Shown here: piece by piece, positions 21,499 through 34,500 of the stretch
Numbering within the stretch: the first letter of the stretch is position 1
Layout: each line of letters starts with the position of its first letter
DNA from: Aphrocallistes beatrix
Lineage: Eukaryota; Porifera; Hexactinellida; Sceptrulophora; Aphrocallistidae
Length of the DNA stretch: 64,000 nt
Direction of reading: 5' to 3'
Assembly: GCA_963281255.1 (NCBI GenBank)
Contig: OY725488.1
Span: 930,001 to 994,000 of the forward strand
Translations under genes and position numbers: made by a program
The notes under the pieces: generated by a model
Told to the model about the DNA's origin: nothing
Seen by the model: the letters and a program-made list of their open reading frames with translations, nothing else
The model's database searches: none

Positions 21499-24400
21499 TC
21501 AGGAGGACATGGACTGTACTCTGATCTGCTCAGTGACAGGTGTAGCCTGCTGTCCCTTGAGGTAGGCATTGACATCGACACCGAGGGATTTCAACTCCTT
21601 CAGGAAGCGAATTTGGAGATCTTTCTCTCCCTTTTTCACTTCTAAAGCGTGCTTAGCTAGCGAGTCCTCTTCCTCGATCTTAGCCTGATGCTTCATTTGA
21701 TTCAGCTGTATCTCCTGCTCCTTATTCGTCTGGGCGAGAACGTGTCTCATGTCAGATCGCAGCTGATCCACTTGTTGTTCTGAAGAAATATATTAGTAAA
21801 TAGAACAAATACAAACATTCCAGATAGGAGGTATTAAAAAGTCCATTGCGCATGCGAATTGACACATTGTGTATGAGCTATCATCACTGCACATAAGCAA
21901 AATCACTCAACATATTTCTATATATGCAAGACTATTCCAGAACGTTGTCTTAAAATAATGTCGCTAAAACCACCACACTGCATTGAATTGTGTCTCCACC
22001 GGGAGCGTTTCTCGCAAAAAAAGCTTCATTTCGGGCCATTTTTAAATCCAATCTCTAACTAAAATGCCTCAGACCAAGCAGTAGACCCCATAAAAGCCTC
22101 TTCTCCACCATTGCGATTGCATTCCTCCCTAAAATAACTCGATTGTCTCATTTCTATTATCAGTTAGGTCAACTTTGAATTGATCATGCGCAATGTGTTA
22201 ATTGATCATGCGCAATGTGTTATAATTGATCATGTGCAATGTGGAGATTGCGCATGCGCAATGTACTTCTAAATATATGCATAGAGAATTGATTCTACTG
22301 AATCAACTTTATTTGAATTGATATTATTCGATTATTCAAACTTACTGAGGTCAAGCCTCTCCATTTCTTTAGTGAGCTTGAAAGAAGAGATCTCATTTGA
22401 CATATTAGTCAGCTCATTATTTATCTTCAAGTTAGTCCTAGAGGTGATGGCGTCCAGTTGGACTTTCTAGAAAAAAATTAAATAAAAAACTAAATTAAAC
22501 TTTCAATTCAAACAGTGAATTTACTGGGCAACCTGGAGCTTGGCGGGAGCCTTGTATCCTCTGTAGACTACGTTGCTGATGGAGACACCGATCTTACTGG
22601 CTCGGTTCTTCAGCTGCACGTAGGTCGCCAGGTCACTCAGGAGCTCCGTCTGCTGGAGGAAGTCTTGATAGCTAAGAACAAGGGCAGATAAAAGGTGAAG
22701 GAAATTCAATTAAATCAGTATCGACAATTTAATACCTGAGTGCGGATACAAAAGCAATTACATCAGAAGCGACGGCGCTAGAATAGAAAAATATGGTGAC
22801 AACATAAAACATGATTTTTTTAACGGATTCAAATGCTGTCTACACAGTACAAGTGCTCTCCAAGAAGTTTCAAGTGCATATCACTGATTCTCAACTCACT
22901 TCACCATGTCAGCTATCGGATCAGTACTGCCGTTCAGCTATAAATAGATAAATCTATCAAATAAGCTTACCAATGGATACTCGAATAGTAGCCGTCCCTC
23001 GAATAATCGCCCCCCAAAGAGGGTGCAAAATTTTTTTAATACCTGTTAGAAAGATATTAATGGTAAATGTTTCCTTTTTACCATTTCTTCATTCACTTGT
23101 GCGGTAATATTCATTGAAAACTCGCTTATATCTGAATTAAAATTTTTCTTCAGGGGGAAATGGGGTTAAAATGAATAATCGCCCCGGTTACTATTCGAGT
23201 ATATACAGTATTGTCAGTGACAATTACCAAAGTCATCTAATGCTCTCAGAAGAGGTATTGAAAAGTCGAGTGCGCATGCGCGCTGGGTCGAGTGCGCATG
23301 CGCATATCATCGTTTGTGTTTGTTATGGTATATTTACTCAATTGACTAGCCTTGCGGAAAATAATCAAGATGTCAGTAACAGCAGCCACGTGTACGTGAC
23401 GGCCACTTTTAGCCAGTCCTTTGAGTTCATCGTAACGTACACGTGGCTGCTGTTACTGACATCTTGATTATTTTCTGCAAGGCTAGTCAGTTGAGTAAAT
23501 ATACCATAACAAACACAAACTATGATATGCGCATACGAACTCGACCGTTTTGAATGCGCATGCGCATTCGACCCAGTGCGCATGCGCACTCGACTTTTCA
23601 ATATATGCTCAGAACCGGAGTTAGAAAATAAAATACGGAAGGATCTACATGGACTATGGATGATGGTTCGAACATCGTTGGGTCAATTAAATAAAATACT
23701 CTTATATCCAGGAGCAACTCATAACTTACTTGTATCGCCACTATCAATTAGTACAATAGATATATAAATAATAGACCAACGGTCCCTATTATTTATATAT
23801 ATATCGTACTGCGGTTGAATAAAGCTCCATGCAGTTTTCATCGAAAATCATATCACGTAGAGATCGGCCAACAGAAATACGTACATAACATATTACATAA
23901 CATATACCCATAATTGGTATTTGTTACGAGTTTACTGAGTTAAAATGACTATTTGAAACCCAATTAATTAATAAAGAGTAAACAACGTACCATTGTCTCA
24001 ACATCAACAAACTCATAAAATACCATGAGCTGAATTTCAATGAGAATATCATCGTTTGTGCGGACCTGATACAAAATTGAAGAATGAACCAATAATTTTG
24101 AAACGATCAAGTAGATAGCTGCAATTTTACCTCAGTCACCTAAAATAGACTAAATAAAAAAACGACGAGTTAGAAAATAAACAAACACAAACACAAGAAA
24201 CATATACTAATAATGGTAAGATAGAATTATTATCTACAGGTAGACCGGAAACAAATTATTGTAAGGTATCCCTGGTTCATGATGAATTCCCCAAATCGGT
24301 CTTGAACCCGAGTCAGTTTATAATTTTTGAATTTTCAGAATAAAACGGAGCAAAAAGAGTGGAGAACCCGGGCATCGATCCCGGTGCCTCTCGCATGCTA

Positions 24401-26254
24401 AGCGAGCGCTCTACCATTTGAGCTAGCCCCCCGTTGTAAGTAAAATAGGTTAAATTAACTCACGTCATAGTAAATCTGAGATGGAATCATTTGTAGTTTT
24501 GTAAACTTGTGAGCGCCAGGCCTGATTTTCCCAAGGTTGTTAGGGTCTTGACCATGCCAGGTGAATTCATGATACCTTGGTAGGATACAACTACTAAACT
24601 AAAGTGGACTTATATTTGAATCTAAAAAGGTTCGGTTTGAATAGCATTACAGTAGTCATCGACACTCATTCATGGGTCTATATCTATTTATCGTTCTGTC
24701 AACTAACACAATGATATAAACAAAATAAAAAAAAATCTAATAATTATGTCAGTACCATTCATTGGATTCAGGAACAAAAATGGCTGGTCCTGGCACGAGT
24801 CTTCTCTCAATGAAATCTCGCTCCTGTTTGTAAACCACAAGCATTTCATTTCCGTTCAGTTTCTCAGCATTCAGTGTAGTGATAGACTCATGATCAAGAG
24901 GGTTTTCAAACTCGAAGCAGGGTCTAAAATTAAATCAAATAATTTTAGTTTAAAATCAGGGTTTTTCTATACAGCAGCCTAGGTTCCAGTATAGAAAAAC
25001 CCTAAAATTAAGTCTGTCAGAAGTTTTGGTGTAAATATTTTAGGCTGGACAAGAGCAAGGGTAATCTAGGAGCGTTAGGCGTTCTTTTAGGCCAGTGGTT
25101 CCCAACATGGGGTCCATGGACCCCTTAGTGGTCCACAGAATATATCAGGGGTCCACAATTACGGTTAATAGGAGGGGGTCTACAGAATATAGGAAAATTG
25201 CTATAGGGGGTCCACAGTCAGAAAAGGTTGAAAACTGCTGCTTTAGGCGTATGCTTTTAAGCTCGAAAGTGTTTAGGAGCGTGAGAATTTAGAATATTTA
25301 TAATGTTTATAATGTTATTTATCAATTTAGGCGTGTAAAAAAATATGAGTTTGAGACTAGGAGCGTATCTCTAGAAGGATGTATAATACCCTGAACAAGA
25401 GTAGGGTATTAGTCGATCATGAAAAAGAAAATCTCGATCCCGATCACATTTCCGATCGTTTTCGTGATCTATAGGACATATTTTTGTGGTACCATATTCA
25501 GATGCACAACCAAGTTCTACGTTCGTAAGCGCTTCCTGGATTAGCGAACACTGTGCTTCCTTAGGTCGTCCTTCTAGTGTATCGCTATCGTGATCAATGA
25601 TTGTACGATCTTAACGCCCTAAATGAGAGCAGCAGGGACATACTAGCCAACTGTCCTGTTGTGGGCGGGACGTCCAAAATAAAAATAATAAAAGGACCAC
25701 TTTTCTTTGTCAGCTTTTAATAAAGAATTTTCAAAATATGCACTCTAGCTTTCGACGATTTCTCTGTTGTGTTTTCGGAAGTGTATTGCAAATGTTTTTG
25801 TATAATATCAAATATTGTGATAAGGAGAGGGCGGCATAACGGCGACTAAAGCGGGAACAAGTGTCCACAATGCTTCAAGTTAAGTCTGTTGGTGTACTCA
25901 ATTTTGCCAGTTAAGTGCGTACTGATAGGTCAATAAATCGAAATAACAAAATTATCCATTACACTCGTGGCGTACCCTTGACGATGTTCTACCCTTATCT
26001 GACCCAATTCCCGGAATCTGATCACTAGATATTGGTCCGGACTGGCACATCTGCGATTGAGTAACTGAGTCTCCTGGCTTACACCCACGTAGAGCTACAT
26101 TACACTCAGAATCAGACATGCTACATATTATATCAGCATCGAGTTACCTGAACGAGATAAAACTTACCCGCCTAGGACCGTCTATAACTTGTCCCACTCC
26201 TCTCGTGTTAGTGATTAGGTATCGCTCGCCTTGGTAAATTGTAAGGAACGGCAT
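21499..26254 (-). CDS. SPFH/Band-7-like protein with C-terminal coiled coil, at least 11 exons
   Basis: I do not recognise a named gene. Exons from GT-AG borders and frame: 26168-26254 (start, MPFLTIYQGERYLI), 24756-24923, 24464-24590, 24131-24139 (9 nt, residues VTE), 23991-24065, 22900-22937, 22736-22777, 22533-22671, 22346-22466, 21499-21779. Phases agree for all joins except between the first and second listed exons, where at least one exon (length 3n+2) between 24924 and 26167 is missing from my model. The product resembles SPFH/Band-7 proteins: strands such as NEMLVVYKQERDFIERRLVPGP, VRTNDDILIEIQLMVFYEF, then the helical DPIADMVNAVASDVIAFVS, followed by a charged coiled coil and the tail QSMSS. 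SPFH proteins form membrane-linked oligomers, but no transmembrane segment is evident. The donor after 24756 (GTACTG) is weak. A tRNA gene and several MITEs lie in the introns. Confidence 0.72.
21832..22275. mobile_element. MITE with GCGCATGCGC-type ends, copy A
   Basis: 444 bp in an intron of the SPFH-like gene. Left end TATTAAAAAGTCCATTGCGC, right end (inverted) TATTTAGAAGTACATTGCGC, both followed by ATGCG. Near the right end a unit of about 22 bp, TTGATCATGCGCAATGTG, is repeated three times. The termini match the element at 23256-23603. Confidence 0.6.
22978..23202. mobile_element. MITE of the TACTCGAATAG family, copy A
   Basis: 225 bp, ends TACTCGAATAGTAGCCG and, inverted, TACTCGAATAGTAACCG, with a subterminal TCGAATAATCGCCCC motif on both sides. 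Internal blocks (CAAAGAGGGTGC, TGTGCGGT, TTTTTCTTCAG) match the element at 59664-59904 in inverse orientation. Confidence 0.68.
23256..23603. mobile_element. MITE with very long inverted arms, copy B
   Basis: 348 bp, almost entirely an inverted repeat with arms of about 165 bp. Ends TATTGAAAAGTCGAGTGCGC; the arms meet at a short spacer near 23400-23430. CGCATGCGC occurs four times. Open frames on both strands mirror each other and are by-products of the palindrome. Confidence 0.72.
24360..24432 (-). tRNA. tRNA-Ala, anticodon AGC
   Basis: 73 nt, complete cloverleaf: acceptor GGGGGGC paired with GTTCTCC (three G-U pairs), D arm GCTC/GAGC, anticodon stem CTCGC/GCGAG around TTAGCAT (anticodon AGC), T arm CCGGG/CCCGG with loop ATCGATG, and discriminator A. 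The A and B box sequences of the internal RNA polymerase III promoter are present (TAGCTCAAATGG, GATCGATGCC). No intron. It lies inside an intron of the SPFH-like gene, in the same orientation, between exons 24464-24590 and 24131-24139. Confidence 0.95.
24958..25003. repeat. Perfect 15-bp hairpin
   Basis: AGGGTTTTTCTATAC at 24958-24972 is exactly inverted at 24989-25003 with a 16-nt spacer. It starts 35 bp upstream of the acceptor of the SPFH-like exon 24756-24923, so it could be a small element end or an intronic RNA stem. Confidence 0.55.
25093..25240. mobile_element. hAT-like MITE with 8-bp target duplication
   Basis: 148 bp starting CAGTGGTTCCCAAC and ending GTTGAAAACTGCTG, imperfect inverse ends of the hAT type. 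The flanking 8-mers TTTTAGGC (25085-25092) and CTTTAGGC (25241-25248) match at seven of eight positions. Inside, GGGGTCCA/GGTCCACAG repeats, a feature of hAT MITEs in many animals. Confidence 0.75.
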
Positions 26255-27383
26255 CTGTTGCTAAGAGTCTTTGTACGATTTAGTTTTAAAAATGGGCATG
26301 TTATAAAACCATTACACGGACTAATAGGATTTATTTCCAAAGGAATTATGTTTGTCCACACATTCCCTTTGGCGTCTAAGGGTGGATTTGTTCAATCGAG
26401 TAAGTTTTGAGGACAAGATTCACTGGAGAACAGGATTGACTCTGATTCAGGACTATTCGTGTGCGTTGGTTTAACCAGGATTTGTTAGCTCGAGCATAAT
26501 TGTGAATGATTTCCTTATACGTGCAAGTATTTAGTTAAAAACCCTACGGGGAAAATATGAAGTTTATAATCTAATATTAAAATAAATCGGATGAAAATAC
26601 TCATATCTTTTTTTTCGAATGTTGTCTTGATATTCATTCGAAACAGTCACCTTTGGAAGAGACAAAACCCTAAGATTCTAAACATAAATTAAGAATAATG
26701 TTTTAAAGCGTTACTTAGGCACTGTTACGATTGCAAGGTAATTCTCATCAGAGTTTAAAGGATAAAATATATCGAGGGGGAGAACAGACAAGAACAGAAA
26801 ATTTGTTGTGGTAGTTTACTCGGCCTACTAAATATGTGTATCTAACAATACTTATACATAGTACGTATTACAGTATTTAAGATTGGGTGGTAGAACTCAA
26901 ATTTCGTTGATGCAACCTTATTAAGATTTGGAATTCGTCACAATTAGATTATTTGCTAATTAATTAAAGTATAAATTATTCTTGAATTTCCAGAATTGAA
27001 CAATCATTTTCCATAAGCACCACCGAGAAGTATATTCAACTCTAGGTATGTGAAACACTGAGGGCCTTGGTCTCATTCCGAAGTAACGGAAATTCTACAA
27101 TTAGCATAGTTACCAGACTGGTACGTATCATAGATTGCTTTGTTCCTGCAGCAACGAATATTAATTGAAGAATGACCTACGTACTCTGGTTATTTAAAAG
27201 TACGTACACAGCACTCAAACAGATTATTAAGAATGGATTGGAACCGGATAAATTGAACTAACTAATCTATTACTATTAATAAGGTCAGTTTGAGTGTATA
27301 AAACTAATCACAAGTTGAGAATCATTTAACCTCTGCATTTTAATCTAGACATGATAAGCTCCATACTGCATGCGGCCTGATAA
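26255..27383. other. Gap between SPFH-like gene and NUP50
   Basis: AT-rich. Presumably the SPFH-like gene's 5' untranslated region and promoter, and the NUP50 3' flank. No exon, RNA gene or repeat that I can support. Confidence 0.45.
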
Positions 27384-30300
27384 TCATTGAAGTTTCCGTT
27401 TCGCTTCTTCTAACAGTGAAAACAGAGTTGATGCTAGGTCTTCAGTCTTTACGCGAATCAAAAATGTGTCTATCTCTAACTTACTACCCCTCTCCTCTGC
27501 TCGGCTATCATCCGCTGATTTCTCCGCTTTGTCAGTTAATGGTTTGGGACACATAACCATGACCTCCCTACCCCTGGGCTTGGACAGAGGCGTAGTGGCA
27601 TTGATGATTATGTTGATCAGGATCTTCGTTACAGTCGCATTGGTTCTGACGAGCAGCTGCGTCTTGCTAGATGCTGGATTTTTCCTTACACGCAAGGTAC
27701 TAATTCCTAAATCTACGAATTCTTCCACTCTTTTAACGAATATTTTCGAGCGACAAGTGAAAACTGTGTCTTCAGTATCTAATTTGAGAGCTGGGGGTGT
27801 GGCTGGCTGTTCTTGTTCCTGGGTTTCGCCTCCTTCATCACCGTCCCCCTCTAAACAAATGCAACCATAGTAATGGAATGGAATGTGATTTTAAATGAGC
27901 CATTCCCGATGCACTCAAAGTTGAGTTTTGAAAAAGTTAATTTGTAAGTAACAGTCGAGTAATTTTATCTAACCTGATGAAGTAGGAAGCTGACTGGAAG
28001 CAGGCTGTAGCACGGAAGCGAGAAATAAGGATTGAGAAGATTGAGGAGGTCGTTGGGTGATATTAGTTAGTAAGGAAGTTGAGGGGAAACTACTAGAAAC
28101 CATGGGGAGCGGTTTGAAATTGAAGCTAGGCAAACTCGAGGAAGTGGGGAGAGCCGTGATGCCAGGGATGGAGAGAGATGGATGAGGCGGAGCTGAAGGC
28201 GTGAGACTAGGGACTGTGTTAGTAGGAGCCTCCTGGCCACTCGACTCGTCCTTCCTCCCTGTTAGGGGTTGGGAAGAAATTAATGCCTCGAGCACAGACC
28301 CGCTTTTGAGTGGTGGGATGTCTGCCCGTTTGAGGGAGTCGGGTATTTGGCCAGTGGAGGCCACGGGTCTGGAAGACTTGGCGAGAGGGTTGAAACGGAA
28401 AGGATGAGATTCAGCAGCTGTTGTGGATGAGAAGGTGAGTTTGGGTGATGGCATGGAAGGAGCGGAGAAGGTGTGAACCTGTGTGGATGGTTTCGAGAAT
28501 AAGAGTCCGCCAACCGATTGAACAGTAGCTGGCTTGTCTCTGGACTCCAGCTGGGGAGTGACGGTAGAGATGTCTTGGGGGGGCCGGTAGGGTGTCTCGG
28601 GGTTATGGTTGTTCACTGGGGAAGCCGAGGATGAGGGAGAAGCGAGTGTCTCGCGGTTGAAGTCTTTAAAGTATCGTTTGTAGTCATTAAAAATAGGTGT
28701 CAGATCACAGATGGGATTTTTAACCACTTGCGCTGCGATCCACTTCGAGACAGCAGTGTTGAGTCGTGAGATATTCCGCGAGAAAGCATCATCAGGATAC
28801 TCGCTTGTGCTGACGTCGTCACTGCACACGCTGTTAGCAGTGCTGTGCTTTGTGCTGTTATCTTGGCTGCACGCGGATTCCTGAGAATGCTCCTCCATCG
28901 TCGGTTTCGGGGTTGTTTTACTTGAAAAGTCTCTGTTAGCAATCGTGGGATCCTTTCCGGTGAGGAAACCTTGTGAAAATAACTTGAGAGGGGCAGAGGA
29001 CTAAAGGATAAAATTAGTTATAATTTGTAACTAAAATATATTTGAATGTGTCAGAGTAAAATTAGTCTCAATGATATCGAAAAGTAATTACGTACATAGA
29101 AAGAAAACAATTTGATATACAAATTATTATCTGCACATTATATGCATTCATCGTAGTAGAAAAGGAAAGTTATAGGGAAATGAATGTATCATGTATCAGA
29201 TAAAAATTGGATCTTATTCTTCTTGGTCTCGTGGTGAGTGAAAAATCTTTTTTCATTAATTAATGGTCCATTTCTCGTGACTTATAAATAAAAAATAATT
29301 CAGCAGGCTCTGATGGGGGACAGTTTGAGAGCATAGAACTTATCCATGGTTAATTTAAAGACAGAGCTGCATAATCAAGAATATTGGGATGTAGTCCAAG
29401 TTGTATAATATCATGATGGAGATTCCAGATGTATGGAAACACTTCTGAATCATAAATATACTGAATTTAATTAAAAAATCAATCAGAAAAAAAACAGTAT
29501 TTTAGTACTGAAAATATGAAACCCCGAATAAATGTTTGTAGCATGTATTTGGATCATAGTATAGACAGTATTGATTAATCGCTAAAAGTCCATTAGTAGT
29601 TCATTAAAAGAATTGGGCATAAATTGGAATAACATTGGAGGAGTAATCCGACTGTGGCTGAACGAAGGTGGAATGTTATCAAACAAGTTGAAATATCTAA
29701 CACCGATAGTATAGCCATGTACTCTATCTAAGTATTTTAAAAAGAGAGGGTACAACTAACTTTTGATAATACGTATCTAAATTCTTTAAAATAACATAAA
29801 GGCTCGGATGGGAGATAACAAAGTTTGATATAATTTTTCAACACATACTACCTAATTCCTAATGAATAATTGCTATCCAATGTAATACTCTTATGGAGAA
29901 AGATATTCAAACGCTGGTTATCTCTGTCTAGTGCATATGAACAGCAATCTTCTCATGATCACATTTGGTGGATGCAAATGGTTAGTTTATCTCTGATTGC
30001 TTCCCTCGTAATGTTGTCCTCATTATTAGCTGGGGTGCTAAATTAGTATTACTACTAATTGACTTTCGAATTAACTACAACTACGCATATTGGAACTACT
30101 GCCAGCTGTTCACATTTTAAACCCTTAGAGTACTTACCTCTGATTGGAGTTCACTTCCACCCAACTTAGCTCGCTTCAAGCTAAAAAAAATAAAAAGTGT
30201 TAAACAGTTTTCTCAAAATTATACTCTTCAAATATCTTTAAATGAGAAATAACTTTCGAAATCGTAGAGGGAATATGTAGTTAGTCTTCCGCACAAAATA

Positions 30301-31558
30301 TTAATTGTCATTTGTTTTTCGATTGATTTATGGAACGACTGGCTTCTGATGGAAAATAATAGTAAGTAATAATATAATAACAGTTTTCGCTAATCACTTC
30401 GTTCGATTGACTTCAGTTCAAGGTAGTGATTGCATTCTATATATAATAGGATTTCTCTTAGGTTAAAAATCGATGCGAATTCCCGTAATATAGGAAGTAT
30501 GAGCATTTTATCCACGTGCCTTCTAACATAATCAAAGTATAATTAACTAATATTCATCTTAGAAAAATTGTTTGAACAGTCTAAAGACTTGCAAAAATTC
30601 CAATTTATCTTCCCTATACTGAAGGTAGTTTTGATGCAAATAAAGTAGCAGTTTATAACCCGAGGTACGTGATGTATCCATGGGGTACCTGGGATCAATT
30701 TTCTTTCAAGGTTTTTATATACCTCCAAATATAATTTATTGAGGGGTATGTGGCACCCCACGATGAGACCGGAGGGGTACGCAGACTGAAAAAGGATAAA
30801 AAGAAAATTGAGTCGCATCATCCATAACTAGGAGATATGTAATTGTCATAGCAATTGGTTGTTTTAATACATGTATTAACTATAAAGCATTCCTTTGAGA
30901 AGGTATGATGTCCGGTACTATTGAGTGCAGATACATTCTTAATCTCTCATATCATATGGCAATCAAATGAGATTTCCTCTTGGATGGCACCACCTGCTGG
31001 TATTCTTCCTTCGAGCTTCGAGCTTACGAACTAGTACTCGAGTTATAAATATGACTAACTTGCATGAAATAAAATACGTACTCGTTTTCTAGGGATATCT
31101 AAGTCATAACATCCTACCTAATTTAATTGTTAATACCGATTGTCGGATCGAGCAAGTTAATCAACTAAGATCAATTCACGTGCTGTATTTTTACTTGGCT
31201 CAGTAGAGATATCATGTATTGCAGCTCATACATATTGGTTTACCTCAGTATGTAAACAGGTGTAGGCAGGAGAAAAAATATTTGTATCAGATGTTTGACG
31301 ATAAGGATCCCAACATTCTTCAAATAATATAATTAAAATTAATTAATGCAATTTTATATTAATGTACACATGATATTGCTTACATTCTCTCTTTGATGAT
31401 TTTTTCAGATGCAAAAGATGTTCCTTCCTAGAAAAAAGGTGGCAAGTCATATGTAGATAAATTCTGAGATTCATTAGACTCACCATATCGTTTCTTCCTC
31501 GAGTTTCCGACTCCTCATGATCATCTTTCGTAATCTGCTTCAATGCTTGCCGTTTCAT
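27384..31558 (-). CDS. NUP50: Nucleoporin NUP50, five exons
   Basis: Nuclear-basket nucleoporin that binds importin-alpha and Ran and helps importin recycling. Exons: 31484-31558, 31384-31427, 30138-30180, 27974-29000, 27384-27850. All phases agree, giving 551 aa (human 468). The N-terminus (MKRQALKQITKDD, EGTSFASEKIIKERI, LKRAKLGGSELQ) corresponds to the importin-alpha binding segment of NUP50, where the basic KRAK block is diagnostic. The second block (ISRLNTAVSKWIAAQVVKNP, ICDLTPIFNDYKRYF) matches the conserved NUP50 helix. A long Ser/Pro-rich linker replaces the FG repeats, with few FG dipeptides. The last exon is the Ran-binding domain (VFTCRSKIFVK, GISTLRVRKNPASSKTQLLV, FLIRVKTEDLASTL). 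The first two exons are 75 and 44 nt. Confidence 0.93.
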
Positions 31559-34500
31559 GAGGAATAGAAATACGAGAGATTGCTAGGACTTATATAGAAT
31601 AGATATGTCACGATAAGTTCAGAGAATTTCACACAAATAAATTTTCATTCAACCACTAAGTTCATTAAAATATATTTTAGTATAATCAGAGAACTAAAAC
31701 TAGACAGTTAAAATATAAGACTCAAAATTTTGCTTTTTGATTAGTCATAGGTTCCATATGTACAAAGTTAACATTTGCACATTGGTAATTCGGTGAAATA
31801 GTCAGTGTGAAAACTCGATCATTTCATGTAATATTATAGGTATAGAACAAAGTAACCTCTCTATCATATGTTATTTGCTGAATCGCAAATGTACAACCAT
31901 GTCTGTCTACACCGAGACATAGCGCATCACTTTAAAGCAATAATAGTATCCCACCTACACATGCAGGTCGTACTAGTCAGATGAGCGAATTGCATCAAAA
32001 ATTATGATCACTCATTTTTCTCGGATATTGCCTCCAGCTGTAGCGAAAGTAATTTTTTAATGATTCGGGGAGCCTTTAGGGATAACTTAAGTTGCTCAAA
32101 TTGGTCAGGTACTGATGAGGCAAATAATTTTTTTAAGTTACTGTTAATATATTGGTAAATTATGAGGAAATATTAAATAAAACCAGCTATTCGTGTACTG
32201 ACATGATTTACAGTGGACAGTCCGCCTGGCTACTGTATCTTATCAGGAACTTATCATATCCACGCTGACTATTGAAAATCCATTCTATTAGAAAACATTT
32301 AAAAAAGATAAAGTTATATATCGTTCTAGCAATGATCCCTTCGAATCTAGAAATTGTAAGGATCATGACCCGGATCATCTCTACGTGAACGAAATTATAC
32401 ATTATTATGCTTCACAGACAAAAGCTACATTGAATCCCATCACAGGCCTCCCCAATCTCTTATATATTTTATAGACCATTTAAAGTAACTAGTTCCAAGG
32501 AAAGTACAATATAGACTGAAGAAGAGGAGCAGCTGCACTTGTTTATCATAACCTCACACTTTCATTATACCATATACATTGATATCATAAAAGTTAAGAA
32601 GTATGTATCACAGAAGAGGTAGCATAATTCCATGTTTATGATGATCAAATTGTGACTAAGCCAGTGCAAAACCGATAAAATCTAGATTTGTCTACTAATC
32701 AAAGTCACGGGATAGTACATACAGCTCTTTTGAGATACCAAATTACAAAGCATGTGTGATCAATGTCACATTCTATACATCGCATGGCGTATCCTATCAA
32801 ATATGCAATCGTATACATCTTATCAAACAATTTTAATCACGATTCTAATCGGTAATTTCGTGGTTAATTGTAATTACGCCAATAGTCATCATAATCATTC
32901 TGCACCTGATAAAGGGTCCTTGTTAATTTGAAGTGGATGAATAGAGATTTAAATGAATAGTCTGGACACGAGTCTACAAAATATTCCCTAACTTGAAAAG
33001 GAGAGTACTGCAATTCAGGAAACCTGCGCCGTCCGAGCATAGTAAATTCAATATCATACTCATGTCTCTGGCCTGTAATTAACAGAGTACAAACAAACCA
33101 ACTGGAGGAAATCAACTTCAAACGATTAGATGAATAACGCGAGTGATTTCGTATTAGGAGAAGACTTGTAATTAATTAGTAGTTAGTTATCAAAGTTATA
33201 TCAAATGAATATTTGGGCAAAGGAACAATTTGATCTACTAATAACTTAATAGTATATTTAATTAAATATGATAGTTCGCTTTGCTGATGAATGTTACGTA
33301 CTTAGAAGTGGCGAGACAAACTGTCCAGATGGCCGATTATTAAAGAAAAATCGAACCCAGCCTAAAACAATTTTGATGAAGAAATAAAAACAAAGCTGGA
33401 CAAAAAGAGTTTTAGATCTTAAAGAGAGAGCAAATAATCGTATTGAGTTTATTTACAATACTCTTTAAAGGTAATCCTCTTAATAACAGATTTAAGAAGT
33501 GGATATGATGTTTGGAAAGACTCTACAGTTTTAATAATGGAAAATAAATCTCTTTCAAAAGACAGAATAAAACAAATTAATTATTTTAACAGTGATTATA
33601 ATATTTCCTGGCAAAATCAATCTTGATTAGCTAACAGCTTCATATCGGAAACGGTTAAGGAAAACAGATGAATCACACAATTCAGTGTTAAACCTAGTAG
33701 CAAATATCTTTAGACAGAAAATAACCAATGAAAGAATTTCTGATGCAAGGCTTCCAATATAATTTGAAATCGCGAGCTGCTAGTTCCACAACAATGCCAT
33801 CATTATTCATTTCATAACATATTGCGAATCCATTCAATACTAATTTTGCATATGATTGGGTAAAAAGATATTAGGATATTAGTTGGGTGCCTCTTACACT
33901 AAAATAATATTCTATTCATTGCTTTTTCACCTCAATAGCTTGTCTCCCATCTAGTTGAACAGATTCATTAGAAAAGGGTTTGCATTTAGAATTAATTTCG
34001 GAATGAATAGACTGAGTACATGATTACCATTAACAATGCAAACCTGGAATAGTTGGAATTTCAGAACAGGACTTTTCTATTCTTGGTTTGCAAAGGACAG
34101 TTCATTCGTCAATGATCAGTAAAATAGGAAAATTGCATACTCAACGTGACATTGTTTGGAGGTCAATTCAGATAATTGCAAACCTGCTTTCGAAGACTTC
34201 CATAAATCCTCACACGTAACATATGTATAACAAATTGAAAATTATTGAGTTTGGACCTTCTCCTTAATAATTATTTCCTTGATATATAATATTTATAGCA
34301 TTAGTTATGTTGTTAAAGTAAAGGTAAATATCTCAATATTAGTAATCGAAATAATTCTCTTAGATTGACTCGTACTTTTTTGATACTTCGAAAATCCTTT
34401 GTTTCTTAGTAATTGTTTAAAATCAAGTTTTCGAAACGAGATTCCAGTTTTGACTGATGTATGATGTGAAGCCTGTTTATTTATGCTCAGGAGTAATCAG

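Noticed and set aside
23171-23601. Mirror-image open frames of 78-98 codons on both strands
   Set aside because: They arise from the long palindromic MITE; no domain and the two translations repeat each other.
25950-26119. Minus-strand frame starting MSDSECNVALRG, considered as the missing SPFH-like exon
   Set aside because: Borders and phase do not fit a 3n+2 exon and the residues do not resemble SPFH sequence.
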